Below, in pieces: positions 27,832 to 37,224 of a stretch of 64,000 nucleotides of DNA. The translations under genes were made by a program, and so were the position numbers. The notes beneath the pieces were generated by a model, which made no database searches, had not been told where the DNA came from, and was given only the letters and a program-made list of their open reading frames with translations. How positions within the stretch are numbered: position 1 is the stretch's first letter; every line of letters begins with the position of its first letter. This DNA comes from Verrucomicrobiia bacterium (GTDB lineage: Bacteria > Verrucomicrobiota > Verrucomicrobiia > Palsa-1439), in the NCBI GenBank assembly GCA_035577545.1, contig DATLVI010000044.1:124001-188000 (forward strand). The letters are read 5' to 3'.

Positions 27832-28155
27832 ATGAGTTGGACATCCGCTCTCTGGGGCAAACTGCAGTCACTCGGGTTCTTTGTCTTTGTGGCAATCGTC
27901 GGCTGCGGGATCGCCCTTCTCTTCGTCCCCCTGCTGCACCAACGGCGCGAAATGCAACAGGACATCGCGCGGCTCGACCGCGAGATCGAACAGCAGGAAA
28001 CGCTCGAGAAAAAGCAAAAAACCGAGATCGAAGCGCTGAAAAACGATTCCAGTTACATTGAACGGACCGCCCGCAACAAGTTGAACCTGGCGCGCCCCAA
28101 CGAAGTTATTTTCCGCTTTGAAGCACCGCCGACAACGGTGGCCCAGCGCCGCTGA
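27832..28155 (+). CDS. ftsB: FtsB/DivIC-type septum protein
   Basis: The 107-residue protein has a short cytoplasmic start, one membrane helix (about 13-33, LGFFVFVAIVGCGIALLFV), a coiled coil (about 38-75) and the conserved YIERTARNKLNLARPNE segment of the FtsB/DivIC family. In a complex with FtsL and FtsQ it helps activate septal peptidoglycan synthesis. The eno-ftsB gene pair is widely conserved, which supports the call. It starts 3 bases after eno. Confidence 0.92.
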   Translation: MSWTSALWGKLQSLGFFVFVAIVGCGIALLFVPLLHQRREMQQDIARLDREIEQQETLEKKQKTEIEALKNDSSYIERTARNKLNLARPNEVIFRFEAPPTTVAQRR

Positions 28156-28164
28156 AACGCGTGC

Positions 28165-28193
28165 TTGACGAACCCGTGATGCGCCACTAAGGT
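28165..28193 (+). promoter_or_regulatory. Candidate promoter of the initiator tRNA gene
   Basis: TTGACG at 28165-28170 and TAAGGT at 28188-28193 are separated by exactly 17 bases. Transcription would begin near 28200, about 9 bases before the mature tRNA. The -35 box is 5 of 6 to the sigma-70 consensus and the -10 box is weaker. Confidence 0.5.
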
Positions 28194-28208
28194 GCAGCAG
28201 ACTTTGAC

Positions 28209-28285
<77 letters not shown>

Positions 28286-28290
28286 ATTAA

Positions 28291-28321
28291 AGGCCCGGCG
28301 CTAACGCGCTGGGCCTTTTTT
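28291..28321 (+). terminator. Intrinsic terminator after tRNA-fMet
   Basis: AGGCCCGGCGC (28291-28301), loop TAAC and GCGCTGGGCCT (28306-28316) form an 11-bp stem with one G:T pair, followed by a T run to 28321. This is a textbook Rho-independent terminator for the tRNA. Confidence 0.9.
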
Positions 28322-28363
28322 CGTTTTCATCATCAAGTGGGAAGCCACTTGTCGTGTAGTGGC

Positions 28364-28386
28364 AATCCCACCCCCGCTACCAATTA
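28364..28386 (+). repeat. Direct repeat, copy 2 (orphan tRNA 3' end, possible attachment-site scar)
   Basis: This is an exact 23-base copy of 28267-28289 without the rest of a tRNA. The 74 bases between copies hold the first terminator and a small AAGTGG/CCACTT hairpin, with no integrase or ORF. It is consistent with excision or decay of an element inserted at tRNA-fMet, or with an incomplete tandem duplication of tRNA plus terminator. Confidence 0.55.
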
Positions 28387-28389
28387 TGA

Positions 28390-28421
28390 AGGCTCGGACA
28401 TGCGTCCGAGCCTTTGTTTTT
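28390..28421. terminator. Second intrinsic terminator
   Basis: AGGCTCGGAC (28390-28399), loop ATGC and GTCCGAGCCT (28404-28413) form a perfect 10-bp stem followed by TTGTTTTT. It sits between the tRNA unit and the convergent small secreted-protein gene, and an A-rich left flank lets it serve both directions. Confidence 0.85.
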
Positions 28422-28446
28422 CCTGCACCAACAAGATGGCGTACAA

Positions 28447-28878
28447 CTATTTCCTGGTGCCGATGACATCGTAGATGAAGTCACCGTTCACCTTTTTCTT
28501 CCACTGCAGCCCACCGGTCGCGTTTGTGCCCTTGATGGTGGCGGTCCAAATGACAACGTCATTGGTCACCGCAATCGCCTTGTTTTGCTCGATCTCAAAC
28601 TCGATCTCGCCCGGCTCCGTCTCCAATCGATAAGTAGCCGGCTTGAATCCTTCCCGCGCCATGGTCGTCGAGGTGAACTTGCCGTCGGCGAAAACCCATT
28701 CATCCTCAATTTCTTTCCCGCCTTTGTCAGCGGTCGCCTTGTCGGGGATCGCCTTGATCTTCCACTTCGTCCCATCCAGCAATTTCGAGCCGTCCTCCAG
28801 GGCCGCATGCACCAAAATTACGCTGGCAAATAGCATGACCGACAGGATTGTTACTCTCTGTATCTTACTTGATTGCAT
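28447..28878 (-). CDS. Small secreted protein, function unknown
   Basis: The ATG at 28878 gives 143 residues with a signal peptide (VTILSVMLFASVILVHA/AL) and a compact beta-rich domain: LLDGTKWKIKAIPDK, DEWVFADGKFTS, YRLETEPGEIEFEI and VVIWTATIKG. The pattern of a WKIK strand, a DGKFTS turn and a final WKK strand resembles lipocalin-like or META-like small beta barrels, but I recognise no family. The longer frame to 28944 has no signal-peptide start. Confidence 0.6.
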   Translation of the reverse strand: MQSSKIQRVTILSVMLFASVILVHAALEDGSKLLDGTKWKIKAIPDKATADKGGKEIEDEWVFADGKFTSTTMAREGFKPATYRLETEPGEIEFEIEQNKAIAVTNDVVIWTATIKGTNATGGLQWKKKVNGDFIYDVIGTRK

Positions 28879-29117
28879 GTGCGCCTTCCTAACCTTCCGC
28901 TCGGTTGGGTTTGAATGTGCTGATAAGTTCCGCCGCGCTGACAAAAAAGTCGCACGCCATGACTGCGTACCCTATCAAACGAAGGCAGTCCGGACAAGGA
29001 ATATAGGGCCTTGGCTGAGAAGCCATTACCAGTTCCGCATTTGGCTTGGCAAATGCTAATTTCCAAAGTATTATTTGACAATTGAAGGGGTGATGGTCTA
29101 CGGGAGCCAGTTTAATA

Positions 29118-30983
29118 ATGCCAAGACGCATTTACGTCATTATCGTCCTGCTCTGCTGTTCACAAGTCGCCCGCGCGACCGTTATCACCAACACCCGGCC
29201 TGAAATTGCTCAAATGGCCGGTTACTGGGAAGTCGATAGCGTCCAAATCTCGCCCTTGGCCAATTCGCTCTATCCTCAGTTTACCAACACGTGGGAGTTT
29301 ATGCAGCCGAGCGGCTCGACGGCGACTGACGGCGACGAGCATTTCAATATGGCGCAAAACGCCTCGGGCACTGGCGCCACGGGCGGCAACGCTGGCGAAT
29401 CGCCGATTGTCGCCGAAATTATCAATGTGTCGTCAACCGTGGGCTTGGTTTCCTCCGGGAACCAACACGCCAAGACCCGTGGCATCTTCCGCTACTACCA
29501 TGAGCATGCCGGTGAACTGAAATACGAGATCCATCCGATGACGGAGATCTTCAGTTGGAGTGGCAGCGCCTTTGTCTTGTTGAAAGATTGCCGTCCGAGC
29601 TTCAAGCCCGTGGCGGATGCGACCACCAAGGCCTACAGTACGTACAACGATATGGCGCTGGGCAACAATCAGACCGTCACGGCCCAGGTGATGGCCGACA
29701 ACAACCACGTGATCATAACCTACCCCACTGGCGCGGGAGTCGATCTCGTCAATTACATGCAATACGACGGCCAGGTGGTCCAGACGCTTACCAACGATCT
29801 TGTTAGCCCCTATATTACGTTTCGTCCCACCAACTGCCCGGCCTCACCCTTTACGATCACGGGCGGACGCGCGATGCGGTGTCGCATCGTTACCAATACC
29901 GTTGCCGCCCGTGTGGCGGTAGGTTTGATTAGCAATCAGACGGTGACCGTGAACATATTGAATCGTGTCGACATGTTGGGCATCTCCAACATTGTGGCAT
30001 CCCTCAGCGCCAACCAGAGCACGAGCTTCGTGCAGCCCATCGATTGGATTACCCTCGGCCTCACCAACATGGGGCCGGTCCCGCCACCGGTAGTCGTTTT
30101 CACCGGCAGCCCGACCAACGGCCCTGTGCCGTTGACCGTTACGTTTACCGACACCTCCACAGGATCCATTACCAACCGCTTCTGGACCTTTGGCGACGGG
30201 GCCCAGACAAACATCCAGGCGACGAGCGTGCAACACATCTACAACTCCATTGGCACCAATACGGTGCAGTTGATCGTCACGGGTCTTGGCGCTCCCGCCA
30301 CTAATACCCAGACCGGCTACATTGTCGTCACCAGCGCAGGACCACCGCCCCCGTCCGCCAGTTTCACCGGCAGTCCGACCACTGGGATAGAACCATTGTC
30401 AGTGACCTTCACCGACACCTCGACGGGCACCATCACCGGTCGATCCTGGGATTTCGGCGACACCATCACAACCAACGTCATAACCAATAGCGTGTCGCAT
30501 ACCTATGCCGCGGGCACGTATGGCGTCACGTTGGTCGTCGCCGGTCCCGGCGGCGTCAGCACCAACTCGCAGCTCAATTACATCACAGCCCTCACGGCAT
30601 TCCAGGGCTGGCAGGTTCAGTACTTTGGCAGCACCACCAACCCAGCCGCGACTGCAGGTGCGGATCCTGACGGTGACGGCCAGAATAATCTGGCCGAGTT
30701 CCTCACAGGCACCGACCCGACCAACAGCGCCTCCGTCTTTCATATCATCGCCGTGACACCACAGGGCGGCGATATCTTGGTCACATGGGCCACCGCCGGC
30801 GGAAAGACCAACGTTGTGCAAGTAAATGGTGGGGATGTGGGCGGCTCGTACACCACCAACTTCATCGACCTGAGTCCGTTCATCATCATCCCGGGCAGCG
30901 GAGACGTGACCACCAACTATTTGGACGCCGGCGGAGCGACAAACGTCCCGTCGCATTATTACCGCGTGCGCCTGGTACCGTAA
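29118..30983 (+). CDS. Large secreted protein with two PKD domains
   Basis: The 621-residue protein has a signal peptide (RRIYVIIVLLCCSQVARA/TV) and an N-terminal domain of about 300 residues with no recognised family. Two PKD domains follow (about 320-405 and 410-495; FTDTSTGSITNRFWTFGDGA and FTDTSTGTITGRSWDFGD). Then comes a Ca-binding type-3-like motif (DPDGDGQNNLAEFLTGTDP) at about 515-540 and a beta-rich end with YYRVRLVP. Thr/Asn-rich composition and this domain order are typical of verrucomicrobial exported proteins. The family suggests a surface or extracellular adhesion or polymer-binding role. There is no sortase or PEP-CTERM tail. Confidence 0.85.
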   Translation: MPRRIYVIIVLLCCSQVARATVITNTRPEIAQMAGYWEVDSVQISPLANSLYPQFTNTWEFMQPSGSTATDGDEHFNMAQNASGTGATGGNAGESPIVAEIINVSSTVGLVSSGNQHAKTRGIFRYYHEHAGELKYEIHPMTEIFSWSGSAFVLLKDCRPSFKPVADATTKAYSTYNDMALGNNQTVTAQVMADNNHVIITYPTGAGVDLVNYMQYDGQVVQTLTNDLVSPYITFRPTNCPASPFTITGGRAMRCRIVTNTVAARVAVGLISNQTVTVNILNRVDMLGISNIVASLSANQSTSFVQPIDWITLGLTNMGPVPPPVVVFTGSPTNGPVPLTVTFTDTSTGSITNRFWTFGDGAQTNIQATSVQHIYNSIGTNTVQLIVTGLGAPATNTQTGYIVVTSAGPPPPSASFTGSPTTGIEPLSVTFTDTSTGTITGRSWDFGDTITTNVITNSVSHTYAAGTYGVTLVVAGPGGVSTNSQLNYITALTAFQGWQVQYFGSTTNPAATAGADPDGDGQNNLAEFLTGTDPTNSASVFHIIAVTPQGGDILVTWATAGGKTNVVQVNGGDVGGSYTTNFIDLSPFIIIPGSGDVTTNYLDAGGATNVPSHYYRVRLVP

Positions 30984-31021
30984 CCTTCTGCCAGGAACCG
31001 CTCGTCCGGCACTTTTCGTCT

Positions 31022-34000
31022 TTAGATGACGGGCTTCATCGGGTGAGCGCCGCTCGATCCATGCAGAAAGTCCAGATACTCCCGCGCTTGCACTCGCTGT
31101 AGCTGGCTGTGGGCCATCTCCAAACGCTCACGGACGCCCAGCCGCTTCGCTTCAACGGCGTAACTGGACTTTTCCAGCAACTCTTCCAGGCGGCGAACAT
31201 TTTGCTTCCACAAACGGATGTCGAAAGCCTGTTTGGCGGCGAGACGTTCGCCGTACCAATCACCAGCCAGCATGTTCTCCCGAGTAAACAGGGCGCGGAA
31301 CTCCGGGTGGTTGAGGTCCTTTCCCTCGTGATGGCCGTGGACCATGACATGGAGGAGGGCACGCAATGGTGGACAAGCCTCCTGAATGCTGCCATCGTCG
31401 AAATAACTCCGGGCGATACGCTCATGGGCCTCAACCATGTTCTCCATACCATCCGCAAAAATGTCGTAATCCTGCATCTCGGGACGAAGCATCTTGTCGG
31501 TAAAGACCACGTGCGGATGATGGAACACGCGTCCGAAGAAACTGAGGACGAACCGCATCGTGATGCGATAACCGAGGCGGCTGGCGAGCACTTGCTGGCC
31601 GCTGTGCTCGAAGTCCCGGCATTTCTCCAGGTAACCATGCTCAATCAAAAACCTCGGGTCGCGCTCTTCCACGCTCATGCGGCTCCAAACTTCCGGGACG
31701 AGCAGGCTAATATCGTGATCGACACGGACGTGCGGGCCAACATACCCGGCGGCCGTGATAAAAACGTGGTCCCCCGTAAGCAGCAGCGAGACCAGCGCGT
31801 TGTTCAGGTCGATGATCGGTGGGAGCGCGTTGAAGGGTCCCTTCGTCAGCGCTCCTTCCGAGCCGGCACCCGTGGTGGATGGCGATTTGCCGGTCATGCT
31901 GCAGATGAATCCCATGAACAACTCGGGCAGTTCCAGGTAATGAATCGGGTTGAACACTGCCAGCGAACGAATCTGTGAACTGGAATCCGGCGGATTGTTG
32001 CGGCGACCGGGCAGGACGGCGTTTACGGGTGTGAAAAGCGGTCGATCGGGAGGAATACGGCGACGCAGCCGGGCGCCCATCTCGGCAAGATAAACACCGC
32101 GGGCATCCAACAGGTCAGGACGGGTTTGCAAGTAACGCGGATTTTTCGAGGGCTTGCCGTCCACCAGTCGCGGATGCGCCGACGAGACAACGTACGACGG
32201 TTTGCCGCTCTCCACGAAATCGCGGATCACTCGTTGCATCGGTCCGGTGAATTTGTCGAAGCCGATCGCGTCCTCGATCAATTCACGTCCCTGCGCGACA
32301 GTGATGGGTTGGTAGTTGGAAAAAAAGTTTCCCGGCTTGGAGAAATCCGCTTCGGTTTGTTTGTCGTAACCGCGATGCTTGGCGTCATCGGGCCTCTGGA
32401 ACAGCCGGTACTCGCAATTCCTGGCGAACTTCACCGACGGCTGGTGATACTGCGGATCCAGGCCCGACAAACACCGTGTCGGTACCACGACCGAGGCGGT
32501 GATATCGTCCTCCGCCTGCAACTTGACTGCGGGATGAAAATCCTTCCGCAAACCAAACGTGCGCCACGAACCGTCGTGGTCAAACCCAACGCGCAGGTAA
32601 TTGGCCACCAGTTTGCGATTGTCGAATTTTAATTCGTTGGCCGGCCGGCCATCAATGATGTCCACGCTGAAGTGCTCGCGCCAGCTGTCCCCCATCTCCG
32701 GCTTGTAGTAGCGCTTCACGACGAAGACCAATTCCTTGATGTATTGCGGCACGGAGGCCAGCCACTCATTATATTCGGCGGTATACTCGTCCGCGGGCGT
32801 GAGCAGTTTTATGACGGACCCGAGCGAGCGTTCGGGACTGAGAATGGGACGGCTGTCCTTCTTCGGCCTGGTCTTGCCCCGAAAACGATCGGAATAATCG
32901 CGTTTGACCAGCTTGTTGGCGAAATCGAACTCACGATTGAAGTCGGCGATGAATATGGGGCCCTGGATAATCGCGTCGGAAATGGGTTTGGAAATTTCGG
33001 ACTTCCCACCGCCGGAAACCGTGCAAGGCTTGTGGCAAAACGTCGGCTCGGCTGCCGTTCCCACGAGCCGCCACGAGCGGCCACCCGGTGGCTTCTCCAT
33101 ATGAACTTTGTAACCCGACGGACGAACGTACGTCCTTCCCTGAAGGAGTTTGATTTTCTGCGCCCCGTCGTTGCAAGGCCAACTCACTGTCTGGCGCAAC
33201 AGGTCGAAACGCACATCCTCCGGCACATAGAGGATGTCGGGGAACTTTTTATCGACCGCATAACCTTCGGGTTTCACGTCCAGCAATTCGCCAATGAGAG
33301 TGACCATTTCCTCAAATTTATAGTCAAGCCGTGGCGCGTGGAGATCACCGCTGAATTCTTCGCCCAAATCGTAGCAGGGATAAACCAGCGCGCCGCCCGC
33401 GTGTTCCTCCTCGCAAAGACCAAACAGATTGGCCGAATAACTGATCTGGGTTTTGACCTCCTTCTTGCAGTACCCAAAATAATTGTCGGCAATGATCGTG
33501 ACCATCACCCCCTGCGCGTTGCGGCAGGTGAGCTTGAACGCCAGGCCGTCGTTATAACACTCCGTCTCGGTGCGCCAGCACATGCCGTCGCGCCGCTGTC
33601 GTTCGGTGGCCGCCTCCCAGTGCGGCAGGCCCACTTCTTTCTTGGTGATTCTGACCAGGTGCGGCGCAAGAATCACGCAACCGGTATGGCCGGTCCAGTG
33701 CTCCACGTCCAGGCCCGCGTCGTTCTCCGGTAGGAAGGGGTCGCCTCCGTTGCCAAAGATGCTCTCCACGAAGTCGAGGTTGCTCACCAGGTTCCCCGGC
33801 GCGAAGAAACGGACCTCCATCGTTTTTTCCGCGATGTACCCGGATACCTCGGGGACAACCAACGGTCGTAGCAGCAGCGACACGAAACACTCCGCGGCTT
33901 CCGACGACGACCGGAATGGCAGCCGCAACAATTCCGGTGGTGGTGTCAGCGCCAGTTGCAGCATCCGGCCAAATACGGCTTTCGGCACGCTGCGTTTATC

Positions 34001-34465
34001 GTCTGGAATACCCAATCCACCTTCCGCGATGTGAAAAATCCCCTGCGTCGTGCGGCGGTCTGCGGTTGGATTATGCAGCACACCCTGCTTGACGCGATAC
34101 GACCGCACGTGTTCCGAGATGAACTCGTCGCGATCCGGCGCCAGGGAAAGCACCCGGGCCAGGCCGTGGCGATCCAGGACAAACGTCCGTCCCGGCAACC
34201 GGATGGTCGTGCCGGTTTCCTTGAGGTATTCGTTGAGAAAGCTCTGGATCCGCTGGTCGGCTGGGCAAAGATAGTCGGCCAGCAACCGATCCGTCTCACG
34301 CTGGTGTTGCAGCAGTGCTGCCCTCATCTCTTCGAATTCCGGGTCGGAACCTGCCGCCGCCGTCGGAAACCCCAGCAACGCCAGCTTCAGGTTGATGTAC
34401 CGGATCGTCTTCGGATCGCTGAGTTCCGATGCCGTCCCCAGTCCGATATTATTTTTCGCTCGCAT
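31022..34465 (-). CDS. PPi-dependent phosphoenolpyruvate carboxykinase
   Basis: The 1147-residue protein agrees along its whole length with the PPi-type PEPCK known from Propionibacterium and Entamoeba (about 1130-1150 residues). Examples are LPENDAGLDVEHWTGHTGCV, NYFGYCKKEVKTQISYSANL, the phosphate-loop-like TVSGGGKSEISK (about 483-494) and MTGKSPSTTGAGSEGALTKG (about 853-872). It interconverts oxaloacetate plus PPi with PEP, CO2 and Pi (EC 4.1.1.38), unlike the 500-600-residue ATP or GTP enzymes. It is cytosolic, with no truncation seen. It lies 148 bases downstream of the ABC permease on the same strand and may have its own promoter. Confidence 0.93.
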   Translation of the reverse strand: MRAKNNIGLGTASELSDPKTIRYINLKLALLGFPTAAAGSDPEFEEMRAALLQHQRETDRLLADYLCPADQRIQSFLNEYLKETGTTIRLPGRTFVLDRHGLARVLSLAPDRDEFISEHVRSYRVKQGVLHNPTADRRTTQGIFHIAEGGLGIPDDKRSVPKAVFGRMLQLALTPPPELLRLPFRSSSEAAECFVSLLLRPLVVPEVSGYIAEKTMEVRFFAPGNLVSNLDFVESIFGNGGDPFLPENDAGLDVEHWTGHTGCVILAPHLVRITKKEVGLPHWEAATERQRRDGMCWRTETECYNDGLAFKLTCRNAQGVMVTIIADNYFGYCKKEVKTQISYSANLFGLCEEEHAGGALVYPCYDLGEEFSGDLHAPRLDYKFEEMVTLIGELLDVKPEGYAVDKKFPDILYVPEDVRFDLLRQTVSWPCNDGAQKIKLLQGRTYVRPSGYKVHMEKPPGGRSWRLVGTAAEPTFCHKPCTVSGGGKSEISKPISDAIIQGPIFIADFNREFDFANKLVKRDYSDRFRGKTRPKKDSRPILSPERSLGSVIKLLTPADEYTAEYNEWLASVPQYIKELVFVVKRYYKPEMGDSWREHFSVDIIDGRPANELKFDNRKLVANYLRVGFDHDGSWRTFGLRKDFHPAVKLQAEDDITASVVVPTRCLSGLDPQYHQPSVKFARNCEYRLFQRPDDAKHRGYDKQTEADFSKPGNFFSNYQPITVAQGRELIEDAIGFDKFTGPMQRVIRDFVESGKPSYVVSSAHPRLVDGKPSKNPRYLQTRPDLLDARGVYLAEMGARLRRRIPPDRPLFTPVNAVLPGRRNNPPDSSSQIRSLAVFNPIHYLELPELFMGFICSMTGKSPSTTGAGSEGALTKGPFNALPPIIDLNNALVSLLLTGDHVFITAAGYVGPHVRVDHDISLLVPEVWSRMSVEERDPRFLIEHGYLEKCRDFEHSGQQVLASRLGYRITMRFVLSFFGRVFHHPHVVFTDKMLRPEMQDYDIFADGMENMVEAHERIARSYFDDGSIQEACPPLRALLHVMVHGHHEGKDLNHPEFRALFTRENMLAGDWYGERLAAKQAFDIRLWKQNVRRLEELLEKSSYAVEAKRLGVRERLEMAHSQLQRVQAREYLDFLHGSSGAHPMKPVI

Positions 34466-34613
34466 GATTCACCCGCGGTTAATAATAGCAGGTTATCGGC
34501 CGAAGCAACATTCACTGTGGAACATCCGAAGAGGGGCCCGCGACTACTGGCCGGATTTTTCCGCCCTGTTCAAAACACACCAGCCGACCAAAACGGATTC
34601 TGCTTTTTTCCGT

Positions 34614-35381
34614 TCAGTCCTTCGCCGTTCCCCAGCGCCGGTAGAGAAACCGTTCCCAGGGCGAGAAGAGAATCTTGTCGGCGAGCACACCGATGACGAT
34701 GATGACCAACATGATGCCGATGACCTGATCCATGGCCTGTAGTTCGCGTCCGGCTTGTAAAAGATAGCCCAGTCCGAATCCACTCAGAATCGTCACATAA
34801 ATCTCTGCCGCCATCAGGGAGCGCCAGGCAAACGCCCAGCCCTGTTTCATGCCGCTGACGATGAACGGCAGCGAAGCGGGCACGATCACCTTGATCCACG
34901 TATGCAACCGCTTCGAGCCCATCGTGCGTGCCGCGCGCGCGTAAATCGGAGGTACCGTGCGGACACCGTTGTCCGTAGCGATCACCACAGACCACAACGT
35001 CCCCATGATGACGACGAACAGCATCGCTGCTTCCGTCTGTCCGAACCATAGCAATGCCAACGGTACCCAACATACACTTGGGAGTGTTTGGAATGCCAAC
35101 GCGATGACGCCGAGGGTGTCTTCGCAAAATTTGAACCGTGCTGTCAACAAACCCAGCGGCAACCCAAACAGCAGCCCGAGTGCGTAGCCGATGAGCAACC
35201 GGCGAATGGTCACTACTGTGGCGCCAAGGAGTGTGCCATCCTGGAAGGCACCTACGAGATAGCTCGCCACGCTGAGAGGTGATGGCACCAACACTGGTGA
35301 CCAGTACTTCATCCGTACAAGCGCCTCCCACACCCCAAGCAACAGTACGAAGAAAGCGATGACCACGAATGTCCGCCTCAT
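34614..35381 (-). CDS. ABC transporter permease, sulfonate/nitrate/taurine type
   Basis: The 255-residue protein has about six membrane helices and the BPD_transp_1 EAA-like loop (ARTMGSKRLHTWIKVIVPAS). Family resemblance is to SsuC/TauC/NrtB. It forms the inner-membrane channel with the ATPase and binding protein encoded just upstream. Its start overlaps the ATPase stop by 4 bases. The substrate class rests on the whole cassette and cannot be narrowed between aliphatic sulfonates and nitrate-like anions. Confidence 0.9.
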   Translation of the reverse strand: MRRTFVVIAFFVLLLGVWEALVRMKYWSPVLVPSPLSVASYLVGAFQDGTLLGATVVTIRRLLIGYALGLLFGLPLGLLTARFKFCEDTLGVIALAFQTLPSVCWVPLALLWFGQTEAAMLFVVIMGTLWSVVIATDNGVRTVPPIYARAARTMGSKRLHTWIKVIVPASLPFIVSGMKQGWAFAWRSLMAAEIYVTILSGFGLGYLLQAGRELQAMDQVIGIMLVIIVIGVLADKILFSPWERFLYRRWGTAKD

Positions 35382-36193
35382 CCCCCCACCTCGGCCAGCT
35401 CCGAATTCATGTGGCGCTTGAGGGCACTCCGGATCTCCGTTGAGTGTTTCGCGAGATCGACGCTGTTGATGTCACGCGGACGCGGCAAATCGATCTCGAA
35501 CTGCTCTTGAATGCGCCCGGGATGCGGGGAGAACAACACGACGCGGTCCCCGAGGCAGGCGGCTTCACGGACGTTATGCGTGACGAACATGATGGTCTTC
35601 TTGCGTTCCTGCCAGATGCGCTGGATGTCCCCGTACAGTTGCTCGCGTGTGAGCGCGTCCAGGGCCGCGAACGGTTCGTCCATGAGCAGCACACGCGGGT
35701 TCGGCGCCAGCGCCCGCGCCAGCGCGACGCGCTGCTTCATGCCGCCAGACAGTTCGTGGATGCTGGCCGTCATGAACTTCTCCAGGCCCACAAGATGGAG
35801 ATAATACTTCGCGACTTCACGGCGCTCTTTCCTCTTCAAATTCGGCTTCAGTTTCAGGCCGAATAGCACGTTATCCATGACGTCCAGCCACGGGAAGAGC
35901 GCCGACTCCTGGAACATCATCATGCGCTCGCGGCCCGGCCCCGGAATGGGTTTGCCGTCAGCCAGCACCTGTCCGCTGTCGGGAATTTCCAGGCCCGCGA
36001 TGATATTGAGGAGCGTCGATTTGCCGCAACCCGAGGGACCCACCAGGCAGATGAACTCGCCTTCGCGGACGGTCAGCGAAACATTGTCGAGCGCGTGCAC
36101 CTCGGCGCGGCGCGTCCGAAACCATTTCGACACGCCTTCCACCACCAGCTTTTCGGGCGGAGCGTTCTCCAACTCTTCCTGGATCACCATCAT
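35378..36193 (-). CDS. ABC transporter ATP-binding protein, sulfonate/nitrate/taurine type
   Basis: The 271-residue protein has Walker A GPSGCGKST, Q-loop MFQESALFPW, signature LSGGMKQRVALARALA and Walker B VLLMDEPFAALD, then the H-loop in MFVTHNVREA. This set is standard for SsuB/TauB/NrtD ATPases. It energises uptake in the inner membrane. It overlaps the binding-protein gene and the permease gene by 4 bases each, showing a tightly coupled cassette. Confidence 0.93.
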   Translation of the reverse strand: MMVIQEELENAPPEKLVVEGVSKWFRTRRAEVHALDNVSLTVREGEFICLVGPSGCGKSTLLNIIAGLEIPDSGQVLADGKPIPGPGRERMMMFQESALFPWLDVMDNVLFGLKLKPNLKRKERREVAKYYLHLVGLEKFMTASIHELSGGMKQRVALARALAPNPRVLLMDEPFAALDALTREQLYGDIQRIWQERKKTIMFVTHNVREAACLGDRVVLFSPHPGRIQEQFEIDLPRPRDINSVDLAKHSTEIRSALKRHMNSELAEVGG

Positions 36194-37224
36194 TTGACTT
36201 CGGCCTGCCCCTTTTCACGCAAGACTTCATTGAGCAGCTTGAGATCATAGATCCGCGACAAATCCGGATGCTCCTTCAGAAATCCGATGCGGTGCGCGTC
36301 TTCGGCGGATTTCAACAACGAGGCGCTGACCGGGTCATGAGTAATCTCCAACCGTTTCCACGCGCCGTCCAACGTTGCCTGCGGCAGTGCCTTCGTCGTC
36401 TCCGCCTTTATTTCCTCGTTGAGAATTCGTTTGGCTTCGTCAGGATGATCGTTGATCCATTTCGTCAACTCGACATGCGCGGCAATCCATTTCTTCAGCA
36501 GGTCGGGGCGTTCCTTGAGGAACTTCACGCTGCTTACGAGGTGCGTCGTGACGTATTTCCCACCCGTGTCCTTCCACAACGAACTCTCCTCCAGATAAAC
36601 TTTTCCTTTGGCCTCCAATTCCAACCGGCTCACCCACGGCTCAACGGTCCACACGGCGTCCATCTCCCCTTTCTGAAAAAGTGAAAGCTGGTCGGGATTC
36701 GCGGTCGGGACAACAAAGGCGTCTCCGCCGGTCATCGTGATCCGTAATCCTTTTGACTGCAGCCACGCGCGGGCCGCCACGTCCTGGGTGTTGCCAAATT
36801 GCGGGGTGGCGACCTTCTTGCCTTTGAAATCCGCGTCCGTTTTGATGCGGCCATCCGGCTGCACGACGAGCGCCGCGCCACCACTGCAGGCGCCCGCGAC
36901 AATGCGGATTTCTTCGCCCTGTGATTTCAGGTGGGCGTTGACAGCGGGATTGGGGCCGACGTACGTGAGATCAATGGAGCGCGCAAAAATCGCCTCCATC
37001 GCGCTCGGCCCGGCGTTGTAGACGAACCACTGCAATTCCACGCCCGGCCCGAGCCGCTCCTCAAACCATCCCTTTCCCGCACGGCTCAACCCATGCGCGA
37101 TCATGGCCTGCGCGTGTGTCACGTTCGGGAAATGACCGACGCGCAGGACGATTTTCTCCGCGCGACACGCGTTGCCCGTGCCAAACGCCAGTAGAAGAAA
37201 CAGTAGGGATTTCAAAGATTTCAC
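36190..37224 (-). CDS. ABC transporter substrate-binding protein, SsuA/NMT1-like
   Basis: The 344-residue protein has a signal peptide (KSLKSLLFLLLAFGTGNA, CRA/EK) and the periplasmic binding fold of the SsuA/TauA/NMT1 group. It has LRVGHFPNVTHAQAM, the FARSIDLTYVGPNPAVNAH stretch and VATPQFGNTQDVAARAWL. It delivers a small ligand, probably an alkanesulfonate or a similar anion, to the permease. It is encoded right after the Rrf2 regulator with a 4-base overlap. Confidence 0.88.
   Translation of the reverse strand: MKSLKSLLFLLLAFGTGNACRAEKIVLRVGHFPNVTHAQAMIAHGLSRAGKGWFEERLGPGVELQWFVYNAGPSAMEAIFARSIDLTYVGPNPAVNAHLKSQGEEIRIVAGACSGGAALVVQPDGRIKTDADFKGKKVATPQFGNTQDVAARAWLQSKGLRITMTGGDAFVVPTANPDQLSLFQKGEMDAVWTVEPWVSRLELEAKGKVYLEESSLWKDTGGKYVTTHLVSSVKFLKERPDLLKKWIAAHVELTKWINDHPDEAKRILNEEIKAETTKALPQATLDGAWKRLEITHDPVSASLLKSAEDAHRIGFLKEHPDLSRIYDLKLLNEVLREKGQAEVK

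Noticed and set aside
28364-28386. A second tRNA gene
   Set aside because: Only the last 23 bases of a tRNA are present; there is no D-arm, anticodon or acceptor 5' strand.
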